Position numbers and translations under genes: made by a program. The notes below the pieces were generated by a model. It saw only the letters and a program-made list of their open reading frames with translations. It made no database searches and was not told the origin of the DNA. DNA of 64,000 nt. It comes from Pseudochelatococcus sp050946405. GTDB lineage: Bacteria > Pseudomonadota > Alphaproteobacteria > Rhizobiales > Beijerinckiaceae. Location: contig NZ_JBMNUS010000001.1 in assembly GCF_050946405.1 (NCBI RefSeq), forward strand, positions 620,001 to 684,000. Direction: 5' to 3'. How positions within the stretch are numbered: position 1 is the first letter of the stretch; every line of letters starts with the position of its first letter. Of the stretch, positions 16,947 to 25,086 are shown piece by piece.

Positions 16947-17795
16947 ATGGTCGAAACGCCCGCTCCCACCTTTCAGAAGCCGATTGCCGGGGAGACCGAA
17001 TCTGGCGGCATCGGCGGTATCCTAGTCCGCCCGGAAAAACTCCGGGCCGAAGTTCGCAACTTGTCCTTCTGGTATGGCGACTTCCTCGCTCTGAAATCGG
17101 TCAACCTGCCGATCGCCGACCGGGAGGTTACAGCGCTCATCGGTCCTTCCGGATGCGGCAAGAGCACCTTGCTGCGCTCGTTCAATCGCATGCACGATCT
17201 GTATCCGGGAAACCGCTATGATGGCGAGATTACGCTCTTGCCGGAGGGAAGGAACGTGGTCGGGCCGCAAACCGACGCGATACTGATCCGGCTTCGCATC
17301 GGCATGGTATTCCAAAAACCCAATCCCTTTCCGAAATCGATCTACGAAAACGTGGCGGCGGGGCTTCGGGTTAGAGGCATCAATCGCAAATCCGTGCTTG
17401 ACGAGCGGGTGGAAGAGGCACTCAGGGGCGCGGCGCTCTGGAACGAGGTCAAGGACCGTCTGCACGATTCCGCCTACGGCCTTTCGGGTGGGCAGCAGCA
17501 GCGCCTTTGCATCGCCCGGACGCTCGCGCCCAATCCGGAAATCATTCTTTTCGATGAGCCCACGTCCGCGCTCGACCCTATCGCGACCGCGCGTATAGAG
17601 GAACTGATCGACGAGCTCCAGCAGCACTACACGATCGTCATCGTCACCCACAACATGCAGCAGGCTGCACGCATATCGAGCTACACGGCCTACATGCACC
17701 TGGGCGAAATGACCGAGTTCAACGCGACCAAGGAATTTTTCACCAATCCGCGCCACGAGCGGACCCAGCAGTATATCACCGGGCGGTTCGGTTGA
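16947..17795 (+). CDS. pstB: phosphate ABC transporter ATPase PstB
   Basis: This is a 282-residue ABC ATPase. Walker A is GPSGCGKST, the Q-loop is MVFQKPNPFPKSIYENV (PstB-specific), the signature is LSGGQQQRL, Walker B is IILFDEPTSALD and the switch histidine is in VTHNMQQA. The start at ATG 16947 gives a 35-residue N-terminal extension before the ATPase core, longer than the common PstB. No phoU gene follows; the next gene is convergent. This suggests an accessory pst system rather than the regulatory PhoR-linked one. Confidence 0.94.
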   Translation: MVETPAPTFQKPIAGETESGGIGGILVRPEKLRAEVRNLSFWYGDFLALKSVNLPIADREVTALIGPSGCGKSTLLRSFNRMHDLYPGNRYDGEITLLPEGRNVVGPQTDAILIRLRIGMVFQKPNPFPKSIYENVAAGLRVRGINRKSVLDERVEEALRGAALWNEVKDRLHDSAYGLSGGQQQRLCIARTLAPNPEIILFDEPTSALDPIATARIEELIDELQQHYTIVIVTHNMQQAARISSYTAYMHLGEMTEFNATKEFFTNPRHERTQQYITGRFG

Positions 17796-17891
17796 GGCGA
17801 CGGGAGGGAGCGGTGAATCTCGCGGCATGATTCGCTACGACGCGCGAGGCGCGAGCCTGCATCGTCACGCAAGACAAGAAGCCGCGGTGCC

Positions 17892-18722
17892 TTACAAACT
17901 GCCGATCGTCCGGAGCTTGTCGCGAAGGGACATCCGGTCGAGCGAATCCAGCGGGAGGCTGATGAACGCGGCGACACGATTTCGGATGTAACCTGCCGCC
18001 TGGCGGAATGCGGCGGCTTGCCGAAAATCAGCCTCTCCGACGATGGAGGGGTCTTCGATGCCCCAGTGGGCCGTCAGCGGGCGCCCTGGCCAGACCGGGC
18101 ATTCCTCACCCGCCGCGCTGTCGCAGAGCGTGAATACGAAATCCATGATGGGAGCTTCGGGGCTCGCGAATTCGTCCCAGCTCTTCGAACGCAATCCCTC
18201 AGTCGGATAATCGAGTTCTGCCAAAGTTGCGATGGTGGTCGGGTGAATCTCGCCTCGTGGCTTGTTACCGGCAGAGAAAGCACGGAATCGCCCCCCGCCA
18301 TCGCGGTTCAAAACGCTCTCCGCGAGGATCGACCGCACGGAGTTGCCCGTACAGAGAAACAAGACGTTGTATACGGGGTCGGGTGCAGCGCCAGCCCGCG
18401 GAATGACGGCTGTTGAAATGGACCTGTCCGTGGTCGCCGCGAGAGCCGCAAAGTCTGTGACCAGAAAATCGACGAGTTGCCAGACCCGCTCGGTGTCCGG
18501 CCGGTAGATGATCGTCGTTCCGTGCCGTTCGGTACGAACGAGGCCGGCCCGCTTCAGCACCGCAAGATGGGCCGACATGGTATTCTGCGGCACGTCGAGC
18601 AGCTTCGCGACGTCGCCCGCCGGCACTCCCGTCTCCCGGCGATCCAGGAGCAGGCGCAACGCATCCAGTCGTGTAGCTTGCGCGATGGCTGCAAAAGCCT
18701 CGACGATTATGTGTTTTTCCAT
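17892..18722 (-). CDS. ArsR-type HTH fused to an LMWP arsenate reductase
   Basis: This is a 276-residue two-domain protein. Residues 1-100 form an ArsR winged HTH (AFAAIAQATRLDALRLL; PQNTMSAHLAVLKRAGL). Residues 117-276 form a complete LMWP-type ArsC with C124-TGNSV-R130 and resolving C200 and C208. The helix that carries DCC/ECC in the three free-standing ArsRs here reads DFLVTDFAALAATTD, so the HTH part has no cysteine at all. Thus As(III) sensing in the normal way seems impossible; the reductase cysteines might signal instead, or it may be a DNA-bound reductase. ATG 18722 is the start. It is convergent with pstB. A single TCGAAATA half-site lies just upstream. Confidence 0.9.
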   Translation of the reverse strand: MEKHIIVEAFAAIAQATRLDALRLLLDRRETGVPAGDVAKLLDVPQNTMSAHLAVLKRAGLVRTERHGTTIIYRPDTERVWQLVDFLVTDFAALAATTDRSISTAVIPRAGAAPDPVYNVLFLCTGNSVRSILAESVLNRDGGGRFRAFSAGNKPRGEIHPTTIATLAELDYPTEGLRSKSWDEFASPEAPIMDFVFTLCDSAAGEECPVWPGRPLTAHWGIEDPSIVGEADFRQAAAFRQAAGYIRNRVAAFISLPLDSLDRMSLRDKLRTIGSL

Positions 18723-18727
18723 GCGTC

Positions 18728-18750
18728 GAGATTTATCGAAATAATATGCC
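18728..18750. promoter_or_regulatory. possible operator of the arsR-arsC fusion gene
   Basis: Just upstream of the fusion start, the stretch from CGAG (18727) contains ATTTATCGAAATAATATG, which holds the TCGAAATA half-site seen at the other two ArsR dyads but with a poor opposite arm. It is assigned only by similarity and position. Confidence 0.3.
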
Positions 18751-18860
18751 GAACGCAAGTACCTCCACAAATGAGCGCGATCAGAATATCTCGCCGGCGC
18801 GTGCAGCAACACCCTCAAGAAAACGGACGATACGCAATCGGCTCAGGTTGTAGAACCAGC

Positions 18861-19031
18861 ATGTTCAATGAGATGCACCGCTACAAGCTATTTTAGCTGA
18901 ACACCGTGCTGGAGCAACGCGAGAACGAGATTTCCACGAAGAAAGTGCGATCGGCGATCGATGCACTCAGGGCTTTGGCCTCGCGCCCGACCGGGGTAGT
19001 CGCTCTGCATCGCATCAGAGTGTGGCGATAA
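18861..19031 (+). pseudogene. possible remnant of a small coding sequence with an in-frame TAG
   Basis: From ATG 18861 a 57-codon frame is open except for TAG at codon 12. After the stop it reads LNTVLEQRENEISTKKVRSA and continues as a charged, helix-like stretch to TAA at 19031, overlapping the convergent gene's end by 17 bp. The composition looks coding, but no family is recognised. It may be the decayed end of a gene lost from this spot, or chance. Confidence 0.2.
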
Positions 19032-20187
19032 CCTTCTCGTCGATAGCGAAGCCGAGCCGCTGTTGTCCGTGAATTAGGAAAAATTTCTCCGATACCAACA
19101 GATGCTGGGTGGCGACATGGGCGTCCCTGAGTCGCTTCTGGAGCGGATTCGCTAAGAATGTCGAGGTGGCGCCGCCTAGCGTATACAAGGCGTCAACCAC
19201 CTTCGAGGCTTCCTGAGCAGCGTGGCTGATGGCGAGGCGGGCGGTCGTCCTCTGGTCTACTGTCGCTGGATCGCCAGCCTGAATGGTTTCCCATATGCTG
19301 GCCAAAGATTCGCGTACGAATGCGGAGGCTGCAAGAAGCCTAGCTTCGGATTGAGCAACCGTCAGTTGCGTCAACGGAGTTTCAGCAAGTGTCGCCTCGC
19401 TACCAGTCGGAACCTTGTGCCTAGCCAGATCAACGAGTTCATGGATGGCCCCCCGCGCGTTCCCTAGCAGTACTGCAGCATAGGCAGCGGCGATGTAGAC
19501 GAAGCCCGGAAAACGGGCAAGGGCGCTATCGGCGGCAGGAACGAAGCCCTTGCCGAACTCAAGGATACGGTGCCCGGGAACGATGGCTCCCTTGCGAACC
19601 GAAAAATCATTTGAAGCCGTCGCCTTTAGACCGAACGCATGCCATGTATCATGCGGCTCAAAATCGCCGCGGGGGAGGAAGATGATGAAGAGACGGTCGC
19701 CGTCGAGAACCCCACCAGTCATCCAGTCTGCTTGAAGGCCACAAGATCCCCACGGCCACCGCCCCTCATCGACCCGCAGCCTTCCGTCAACCCATGAGCC
19801 GCGCCCCGTCGGGGCGAACGAGCCCCCTGTGAGAGACGCCGGATTGGCAACGTAGATTTCTCGGACCGCCTCGGGCTGCAGATACCATGCGAGCACGGAT
19901 GTCGTAGATGAAACAGCAGCGTACCATCCGGCAGCCGCGTCCCCCTCCGACAGAGCTGCTATCGCGTCGACATAGGTCACGGGATCTGCCTCGGGTCCGC
20001 CATACACGGCAGGCACTGCTAGCCTGAACAGGTCGGCAGCCCCGATTGCGTCTACCACCTCTCGCGCCAGGACCCGAGCATTCTCCGCGGCGACGGCGTG
20101 CTCACGGGCAAGACTGGCAATCTCCCGCGCTCGCGAGACGAGGTGGCTGCCAGAGGCATTTAGCGGATGATTCACCGGGCTGTTCAT
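19015..20187 (-). CDS. acyl-CoA-dehydrogenase-fold flavin-dependent monooxygenase/oxidoreductase
   Basis: This is a 390-residue protein of the acyl-CoA dehydrogenase superfamily: N-terminal helical domain (DLFRLAVPAVYGG), middle beta domain (GGSFAPTGRGSWVDGRL... RWPWGSCGLQADWMTGG) and C-terminal four-helix domain (ALYTLGGATSTFLANPLQKRLRDAHVATQHLL). The pattern fits group D flavin monooxygenases (HsaA, DszC or SfnB-like), which use reduced flavin, better than true dehydrogenases because the catalytic glutamate region is absent. The start at 20187 has GAGG upstream; starts at 20202 and 20280 are in frame. It stands alone between the arsenic and copper blocks, and the substrate is unknown. Confidence 0.75.
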   Translation of the reverse strand: MNSPVNHPLNASGSHLVSRAREIASLAREHAVAAENARVLAREVVDAIGAADLFRLAVPAVYGGPEADPVTYVDAIAALSEGDAAAGWYAAVSSTTSVLAWYLQPEAVREIYVANPASLTGGSFAPTGRGSWVDGRLRVDEGRWPWGSCGLQADWMTGGVLDGDRLFIIFLPRGDFEPHDTWHAFGLKATASNDFSVRKGAIVPGHRILEFGKGFVPAADSALARFPGFVYIAAAYAAVLLGNARGAIHELVDLARHKVPTGSEATLAETPLTQLTVAQSEARLLAASAFVRESLASIWETIQAGDPATVDQRTTARLAISHAAQEASKVVDALYTLGGATSTFLANPLQKRLRDAHVATQHLLVSEKFFLIHGQQRLGFAIDEKVIATL

Positions 20188-20703
20188 GGAGAGGTACCTC
20201 ATAAAGAGCGGTCGCGACTTGTTTGACGATGAATCGCAATGAATGGAATTCGGAGCAGTTTCGGTCTCCTTTCCAAGCATTTCGACGTTTGTACGATTCT
20301 CATAAATTACATATAGTTTATAAAAAATCTAGAATTCTATGGAAATAGCTATGCGATTCTCCGGAGAGGCTCGTGGGACGCCCCTGAAAGGGAGCATGCC
20401 CAACGTCTATAGATTGGTCTCGCCATATAAGAGGCAGAGGAAGGCATCATTACCTTTGCCGCGCCGCGTGTACCGACGCACGTTTGCGTCACTCGATAGC
20501 AGCCTCCTGCTAGTCTATGAGCCTTGCTTCTGCGCCGAGACCTGGACCGCTCATGGATAGGATTGTCCGATTAAGTGCTTTCACGCACGCCAAATTTTCG
20601 ACACCTGTAGTGCGCCATCTGCAGTATAGAATTGGCGATAAATCGTGCATGGACTGGGTATGAAAAACACCCTGGTCTCTGCGCGATTTCTTGTTGCCGG
20701 TTG
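20188..20703. other. intergenic stretch without a recognisable gene
   Basis: About 516 bp separate the flavoenzyme start from the copper ATPase stop. The part near 20285-20340 is AT-rich and probably holds the flavoenzyme promoter. No convincing coding sequence, RNA gene or strong dyad was seen in the rest. Confidence 0.5.
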
Positions 20704-22677
20704 TCAATTGCCGGTCCGGTAGAATCGTAGCAATTGTGCGTTGATTGCGACGATGATCGTGCTCGCGGACATGAAGATCGCGCCAACGGCTGGCGTCATG
20801 AGAAAGCCGGTGCCGAAAGTAATGCCCGCCGCCATTGGAATGGCAATGACGTTATAGGCGGTTGCCCAAATCAGGTTCTGCACCATTTTTCTGTAAGTAG
20901 CGCGCGACAGACCCAAGATCGCTGCAACATCGCGCGGATCGCTCCGAACCAAAACGATATCCGCTGATTCCACGGCCACGTCGGTCCCGGCGCCGATGGC
21001 GACACCGAGATCAGCCTGCACCAGCGCCGGCGCGTCGTTGACACCGTCGCCCACCATGGCGACCTTGAGCCCGCGGGCCTGAAGCTCCTTGATCTTGGCC
21101 GATTTCTGATCAGGCAGAACCTCGGCGAAATACTTGGCGATGCCGAGATCTTCCGACACGGCCTTGGCCACGCCCGCGGCGTCGCCGGTCAGCATCACCG
21201 AATTGACGCCCAGCCGCTTCAGTTCCGCGATGGCTTCCCGGGATTCGGGGCGCACGATGTCGGCCAGCGCGAGCAGCGCCTGCGGGACACCGCCTCGGAC
21301 CAGCACGACAACGGTCTTGCCCTGCGCCTCAAGCTGCTTGAGACGTTCCCCGCCCACAGGATTGCCCTGCCGCGCCAGATGGCCGGGGCTGACGATGCGC
21401 ACGTCCTCGCCGCCCACCGTCGCCGCGATCCCTTCACCGGTGATGTTGCGCACGTCGCCGGCTGGCGGCGGTACAAGACCCCTTCTCTTAGCCTCGGCCA
21501 GGATGCCATGGGCGATCGGATGCTCGGACCGGCTCTCGGCGGCGGCGGCGTAGCGCAGCGCCTCAGCCTCATCCCCCGCCAGGAGCACGATGTCGCTGAC
21601 CCCGAACCGGCCTTCGGTGAGGGTGCCGGTCTTGTCGAAGACCACCGCATTCAGGTTGCGTGCCCTCTCGAAGGCGGCCCGGTCGCGGATCAGGAGCCCG
21701 TTGCCGGCGCTGAGCGAGGTGCTGACCGCTACGACCAGCGGCACGGCGAGGCCGAGCGCATGCGGGCAGGCGATCACCATCACCGTCACCATGCGCTCGA
21801 TGGCGAACTGGAAGGGGGCGCCGAGGGTGAGCCAGACGACCAGCGTGCCGATGCCCACCGTCAGTGCGATATAGGTCAGCCAGGCCGCGGCGCGGTTGGC
21901 GAGGTCCTGCGTGCGCGACCGGCTGGCTTGCGCCTCTTTCACGAGCGTGATGACCTGTGCGAGATAGGTCTTGTCGCCGGTCGCCGTGACCTCGATCGTC
22001 ACCGAGCCTTCGCCGTTGATCGCCCCGCCGATGGCGTTTGCCCCTACCGCTTTGGAGACCGGCCGCGATTCGCCGGTCAGCATCGCCTCGTTGAACGAAC
22101 TCGCGCCCTCGATGATCTTTCCGTCCACCGGCACCTTGGCCCCAGGGCGGATGAGCACGCGGTCGCCGGGCTGGAGGGCGGAGATAGGAACATCCTGGGT
22201 TGCACCATCCGCGCCGATCTTCGTGGCGGTGTCAGGCAGCAGCCTGACCAGCTCCTCCAGGGCGCGCGAGGCCCCCATCACCGAGCGCATCTCCAGCCAG
22301 TGGCCGAGCAGCATGATGGTGATCAGCGTCGCGAGCTCCCAATAGAAGGACTCGCCGGGAAGGCCGAAGGTGACGGCGGCGGAGTAGAAATAGGCGGCCG
22401 AGATCGCCAGCGCGATCAGGGTCATCATGCCCGGCTGCCGGTCGCGCAACTCCGATGCGAACCCGGTCAGGAAGGGCCGGCCGCCGTAGACATAGACGAT
22501 GGTGGAGAGCGCGAAGAGCACGAGCCCGCTACCCGGGAACGCCAGCGCGTCGCCGAGCCCCAGCCAGTGCCGGATCATCGGCGACAGCAGAAGGATCGGC
22601 GGCGTCAGCGCCAGCGAGATCCAGAACCGGCGCCGGAAGTCGGCGATCATGGCAGCGTGGGACTTGTGATCGGTCAT
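20704..22677 (-). CDS. copB: copper-exporting P1B-type ATPase, CopB-like (CPH motif)
   Basis: This 657-residue inner-membrane heavy-metal ATPase has no classical N-terminal Cys-X2-Cys metal-binding domain; instead it begins with a short His-containing tail (MTDHKSHAAM). Core motifs: TGES in the actuator domain, the transmembrane metal site CPH in MVIACPHALGL, the phosphorylated Asp in DKTGTLTEG, SEHPIAHG in the nucleotide domain and GDGVNDAPAL at the hinge. CPH places it in the P1B-3 (CopB) group, reported to move Cu(I)/Cu(II) or Ag. ATG 22677 has AGAGG upstream. It is the last gene of the copper operon, 99 bp after the multicopper oxidase. Confidence 0.92.
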   Translation of the reverse strand: MTDHKSHAAMIADFRRRFWISLALTPPILLLSPMIRHWLGLGDALAFPGSGLVLFALSTIVYVYGGRPFLTGFASELRDRQPGMMTLIALAISAAYFYSAAVTFGLPGESFYWELATLITIMLLGHWLEMRSVMGASRALEELVRLLPDTATKIGADGATQDVPISALQPGDRVLIRPGAKVPVDGKIIEGASSFNEAMLTGESRPVSKAVGANAIGGAINGEGSVTIEVTATGDKTYLAQVITLVKEAQASRSRTQDLANRAAAWLTYIALTVGIGTLVVWLTLGAPFQFAIERMVTVMVIACPHALGLAVPLVVAVSTSLSAGNGLLIRDRAAFERARNLNAVVFDKTGTLTEGRFGVSDIVLLAGDEAEALRYAAAAESRSEHPIAHGILAEAKRRGLVPPPAGDVRNITGEGIAATVGGEDVRIVSPGHLARQGNPVGGERLKQLEAQGKTVVVLVRGGVPQALLALADIVRPESREAIAELKRLGVNSVMLTGDAAGVAKAVSEDLGIAKYFAEVLPDQKSAKIKELQARGLKVAMVGDGVNDAPALVQADLGVAIGAGTDVAVESADIVLVRSDPRDVAAILGLSRATYRKMVQNLIWATAYNVIAIPMAAGITFGTGFLMTPAVGAIFMSASTIIVAINAQLLRFYRTGN

Positions 22678-22776
22678 CCTCTGAAATCTCCGGGGTAGTG
22701 TTGTTTGCTCTGGAACGAGCGATCCGAAATACGAAAGGCGCGCACGCTGCGGGCGCCGCTTTCCCAGACGGAGGCC

Positions 22777-24243
22777 TCAGGCGGCGTAGTCGACGAATGC
22801 CATCATGCCCGCCGCCATGTGATAGAGATGGTGGCAGTGGAGCGGCCAGCGGCCGGAATTGTCGGCGTCGAAGACGACGGTCACACGGGCATGCGGCGGC
22901 ACCAGCACCGTGTCGCGCACGGCGCCGCCGATGGCCCTGCCGTCGATGCCGGTCACCTGGAAATGGTGGCCGTGCAGGTGCATCGGGTGCGCCATCATCG
23001 ACGTGTTGACAAGCGTCACCGCGATCCGCTCGCCGTGGGCGGCTGTAAGGGCGTCGCTGCTGCCGAAACCCCAGACGTAACCGGCCATGTCGCCAGTGAG
23101 GGCAAGGGTATAACGGCGGTCCGGCGCGCGGTGCGCGAGCGGTGCTGTCGCCGACAACTGCCTTTCGAGGTCGAGGTCGAGAACCGGCCCGGCAACCGCG
23201 CCATGCACCGGGATTCTGCGGACCGGCGCGCCGGGCGTGGCGAGGACGATGCCGGCGCGCTCGACGGCGCCCTCGCGCAGGGCAAGGATCGGCCACGCGC
23301 CTCCGCCTTGCGGCAGTTGCAGCCGGATGTCGACGCGCTGGCCCATCGACACCGGAAAGGCGTTGCCCACGATCGGCCGCACGTCCTGTCCGTCGACGGC
23401 GATCAGGGTCCCGCCGAGGCCGCCGGTGTCGATGGTGAAGGCGGTCGCCGTCGCGCCGTTGATGATGCGCAGCCGTATCCGGCCGCCCCTCTCCACGTGC
23501 ACGACTTCCGGATCGTCGAGCGTGCGGTCGTTGGCGAGATAGGCGTCGTACTCGATGTCGTTGAGGTCCATCACCGGTATCGGCATTGTGCCGTGTCCTC
23601 CGGCGGCTCCGTGCGCTGCAGACCCGTGCATCGCGGATTGGCTCATGGCGGCGCCGTGCTGGCCGCGCCCGCTACCCGTGGCATTCTGCAGCCGATTGAG
23701 AAGTTCCTCCGCCGGTGTGAAAGAGAAGTCGTGCAGCAGGATCACGACTTCCTGCTCGTCCCGCGCGCGGTCGGCGGCGGTGCGTACGATCAGCGGGGCG
23801 GCCTGCTCCTGCAGCGTATGGGCATGCATCCAGTGGGTGCCGCCGGCGCCCGCCGGAAAGCTGTAACGGCGGGTTTCGGCCGGTTGCAGCAGGGCAGCCG
23901 GGTTGTCCGGCACGCCGTCCTGTTCCCACGGCGGCGTCAGACCGTGCCAGTGGATCAACGTCGGTGCATTGGCCCGGTTGGTGAGCGTCACGTCGAAGCT
24001 GCCGCCTGCGTCGAGAGTCAGCCCCTGCGTTCCGTCGGGCTGTGCGAGCCCGAAGACACGCGCGGCCCTGCCGTTGATGTCGAGCGTACGGGTGATGACG
24101 GCGAGCTGGCGCGTTTCGTCTTCAGCCGGAGAGGCCGGGCTGGCGGTTTGCGCCCGGGCAAGGCCGGGAAGGGACATGGCGGTCGGCGACGCGAGCGCTA
24201 CCGCGCCGGCCGTCAGCCGCGTGAGGAAGTCACGACGATTCAT
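22777..24243 (-). CDS. copA: periplasmic multicopper oxidase (copper resistance, CopA/CueO type)
   Basis: This is a 488-residue three-cupredoxin oxidase with a twin-arginine signal (MNRRDFLTRLTAGAVAL). The four copper-ligand motifs are present: HWHG, HWMHAH, HPMHLHGH and the type-1 site HCHHLYHMAAGM. A Met/His-rich loop (AAMSQSAMHGSAAHGAAGGH, near the middle) could bind surplus copper. It probably oxidises Cu(I) to Cu(II) in the periplasm. The start at ATG 24243 is set by the Tat signal. It lies between the small secreted protein gene and the CopB ATPase gene, all on the minus strand. Confidence 0.93.
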   Translation of the reverse strand: MNRRDFLTRLTAGAVALASPTAMSLPGLARAQTASPASPAEDETRQLAVITRTLDINGRAARVFGLAQPDGTQGLTLDAGGSFDVTLTNRANAPTLIHWHGLTPPWEQDGVPDNPAALLQPAETRRYSFPAGAGGTHWMHAHTLQEQAAPLIVRTAADRARDEQEVVILLHDFSFTPAEELLNRLQNATGSGRGQHGAAMSQSAMHGSAAHGAAGGHGTMPIPVMDLNDIEYDAYLANDRTLDDPEVVHVERGGRIRLRIINGATATAFTIDTGGLGGTLIAVDGQDVRPIVGNAFPVSMGQRVDIRLQLPQGGGAWPILALREGAVERAGIVLATPGAPVRRIPVHGAVAGPVLDLDLERQLSATAPLAHRAPDRRYTLALTGDMAGYVWGFGSSDALTAAHGERIAVTLVNTSMMAHPMHLHGHHFQVTGIDGRAIGGAVRDTVLVPPHARVTVVFDADNSGRWPLHCHHLYHMAAGMMAFVDYAA

Positions 24244-24351
24244 GTTGGGAACCCGTTTCCATGCCGACACGGTGGTCGGCGAATTGATCTATGCGCGCCC
24301 TTGCGGCGCACAATCATCCACATGACGCCGGAGAGCGGCGTCCTGACGGCT

Positions 24352-24738
24352 TCAGACCATGGATCGGGGAGGAGTCAGCAAGGGCAAGACCGACAGGCCA
24401 AGGGAAATCTGGTCGGCCCATCCGTAATATTGCCTGACGGAAGCCGGAACGAAAGTGCTCGCATCCGCTGCACCGGCCACGACGGCGCACACGCCGCAGG
24501 CGAAGCTGCAGCATACCTTATAATCAGCCGCGTGTAACTGACCGTTTCCGGTATGGATCTTATGAACGGATACGGCGGCTTGATGTTGATTCCCAACGCC
24601 GTCTTGCGCCGGTACCTGAACGGTCTGGCTGTGGCACGGTACCGGCATGGCATGAGCCAACGGCGCAGCAAACAACGCGACAGCAACCAGCAGGGCTGGC
24701 AGCAAGCGCATCCGTGAAAGCGTGTACCAAACGGCCAT
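24352..24738 (-). CDS. small secreted Cys/His-rich protein at the head of the copper operon
   Basis: This protein of about 128 residues has an N-terminal hydrophobic signal (MRLLPALLVAVALFAAPLAH followed by A-MPVP). The mature part has CHSQ, several His (NQHQ, VHKIHTG, QLHAAD) and the cysteine cluster VCCSFACGVC, followed by a C-terminal hydrophobic stretch. This looks like the small DUF2946-type proteins found with copper genes, but the assignment is tentative. ATG 24738 is taken as the start; ATG 24711 would begin right at the signal peptide. The gene precedes the multicopper oxidase by about 108 bp. A role as periplasmic copper chaperone or sensor is inference. Confidence 0.6.
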   Translation of the reverse strand: MAVWYTLSRMRLLPALLVAVALFAAPLAHAMPVPCHSQTVQVPAQDGVGNQHQAAVSVHKIHTGNGQLHAADYKVCCSFACGVCAVVAGAADASTFVPASVRQYYGWADQISLGLSVLPLLTPPRSMV

Positions 24739-25086
24739 CCGCCAGCTCACTTTCCGCCACATGGTTTGCCGCTTGTAGCAAACCATCCGGTTGCGCCTCA
24801 ATAACCGGCGCGTCGGCTTCCTGTCAAGGAAAGCCGATATCAAGACAACACGATCCGCCCTCGGATAACAGCGCCTCGCCGGCAGGAAGCGATATGCGGT
24901 GGGCCTGCATGTCTGCAGGTATCGCGTATCCCCGCGCGGGCGAAAATCGTTCGGAGGCGCTTTCCTAGCCCTTGCGCAACCACCGGTCTGCGAGTAATTT
25001 CCGGTGCAAGGGGTTGATCGCGATTACCCCGTGAGGCGGCAGCCTAAACATCGCGTCCATGTTCCCTGAAAGAGGAATGGACGTTC
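24739..25086. other. divergent control region between the copper and chromate operons
   Basis: This stretch of about 348 bp between divergent operons must hold both promoters. No MerR-type dyad for a CueR-like activator was recognised, and no regulator gene is adjacent. The chrB ribosome-binding site (GAGGAA) lies at the right end. Confidence 0.45.

Noticed and set aside
20339..20707. Small frames on both strands in the gap before the copper ATPase
   Set aside because: No ribosome-binding site, domain or coding-like composition.
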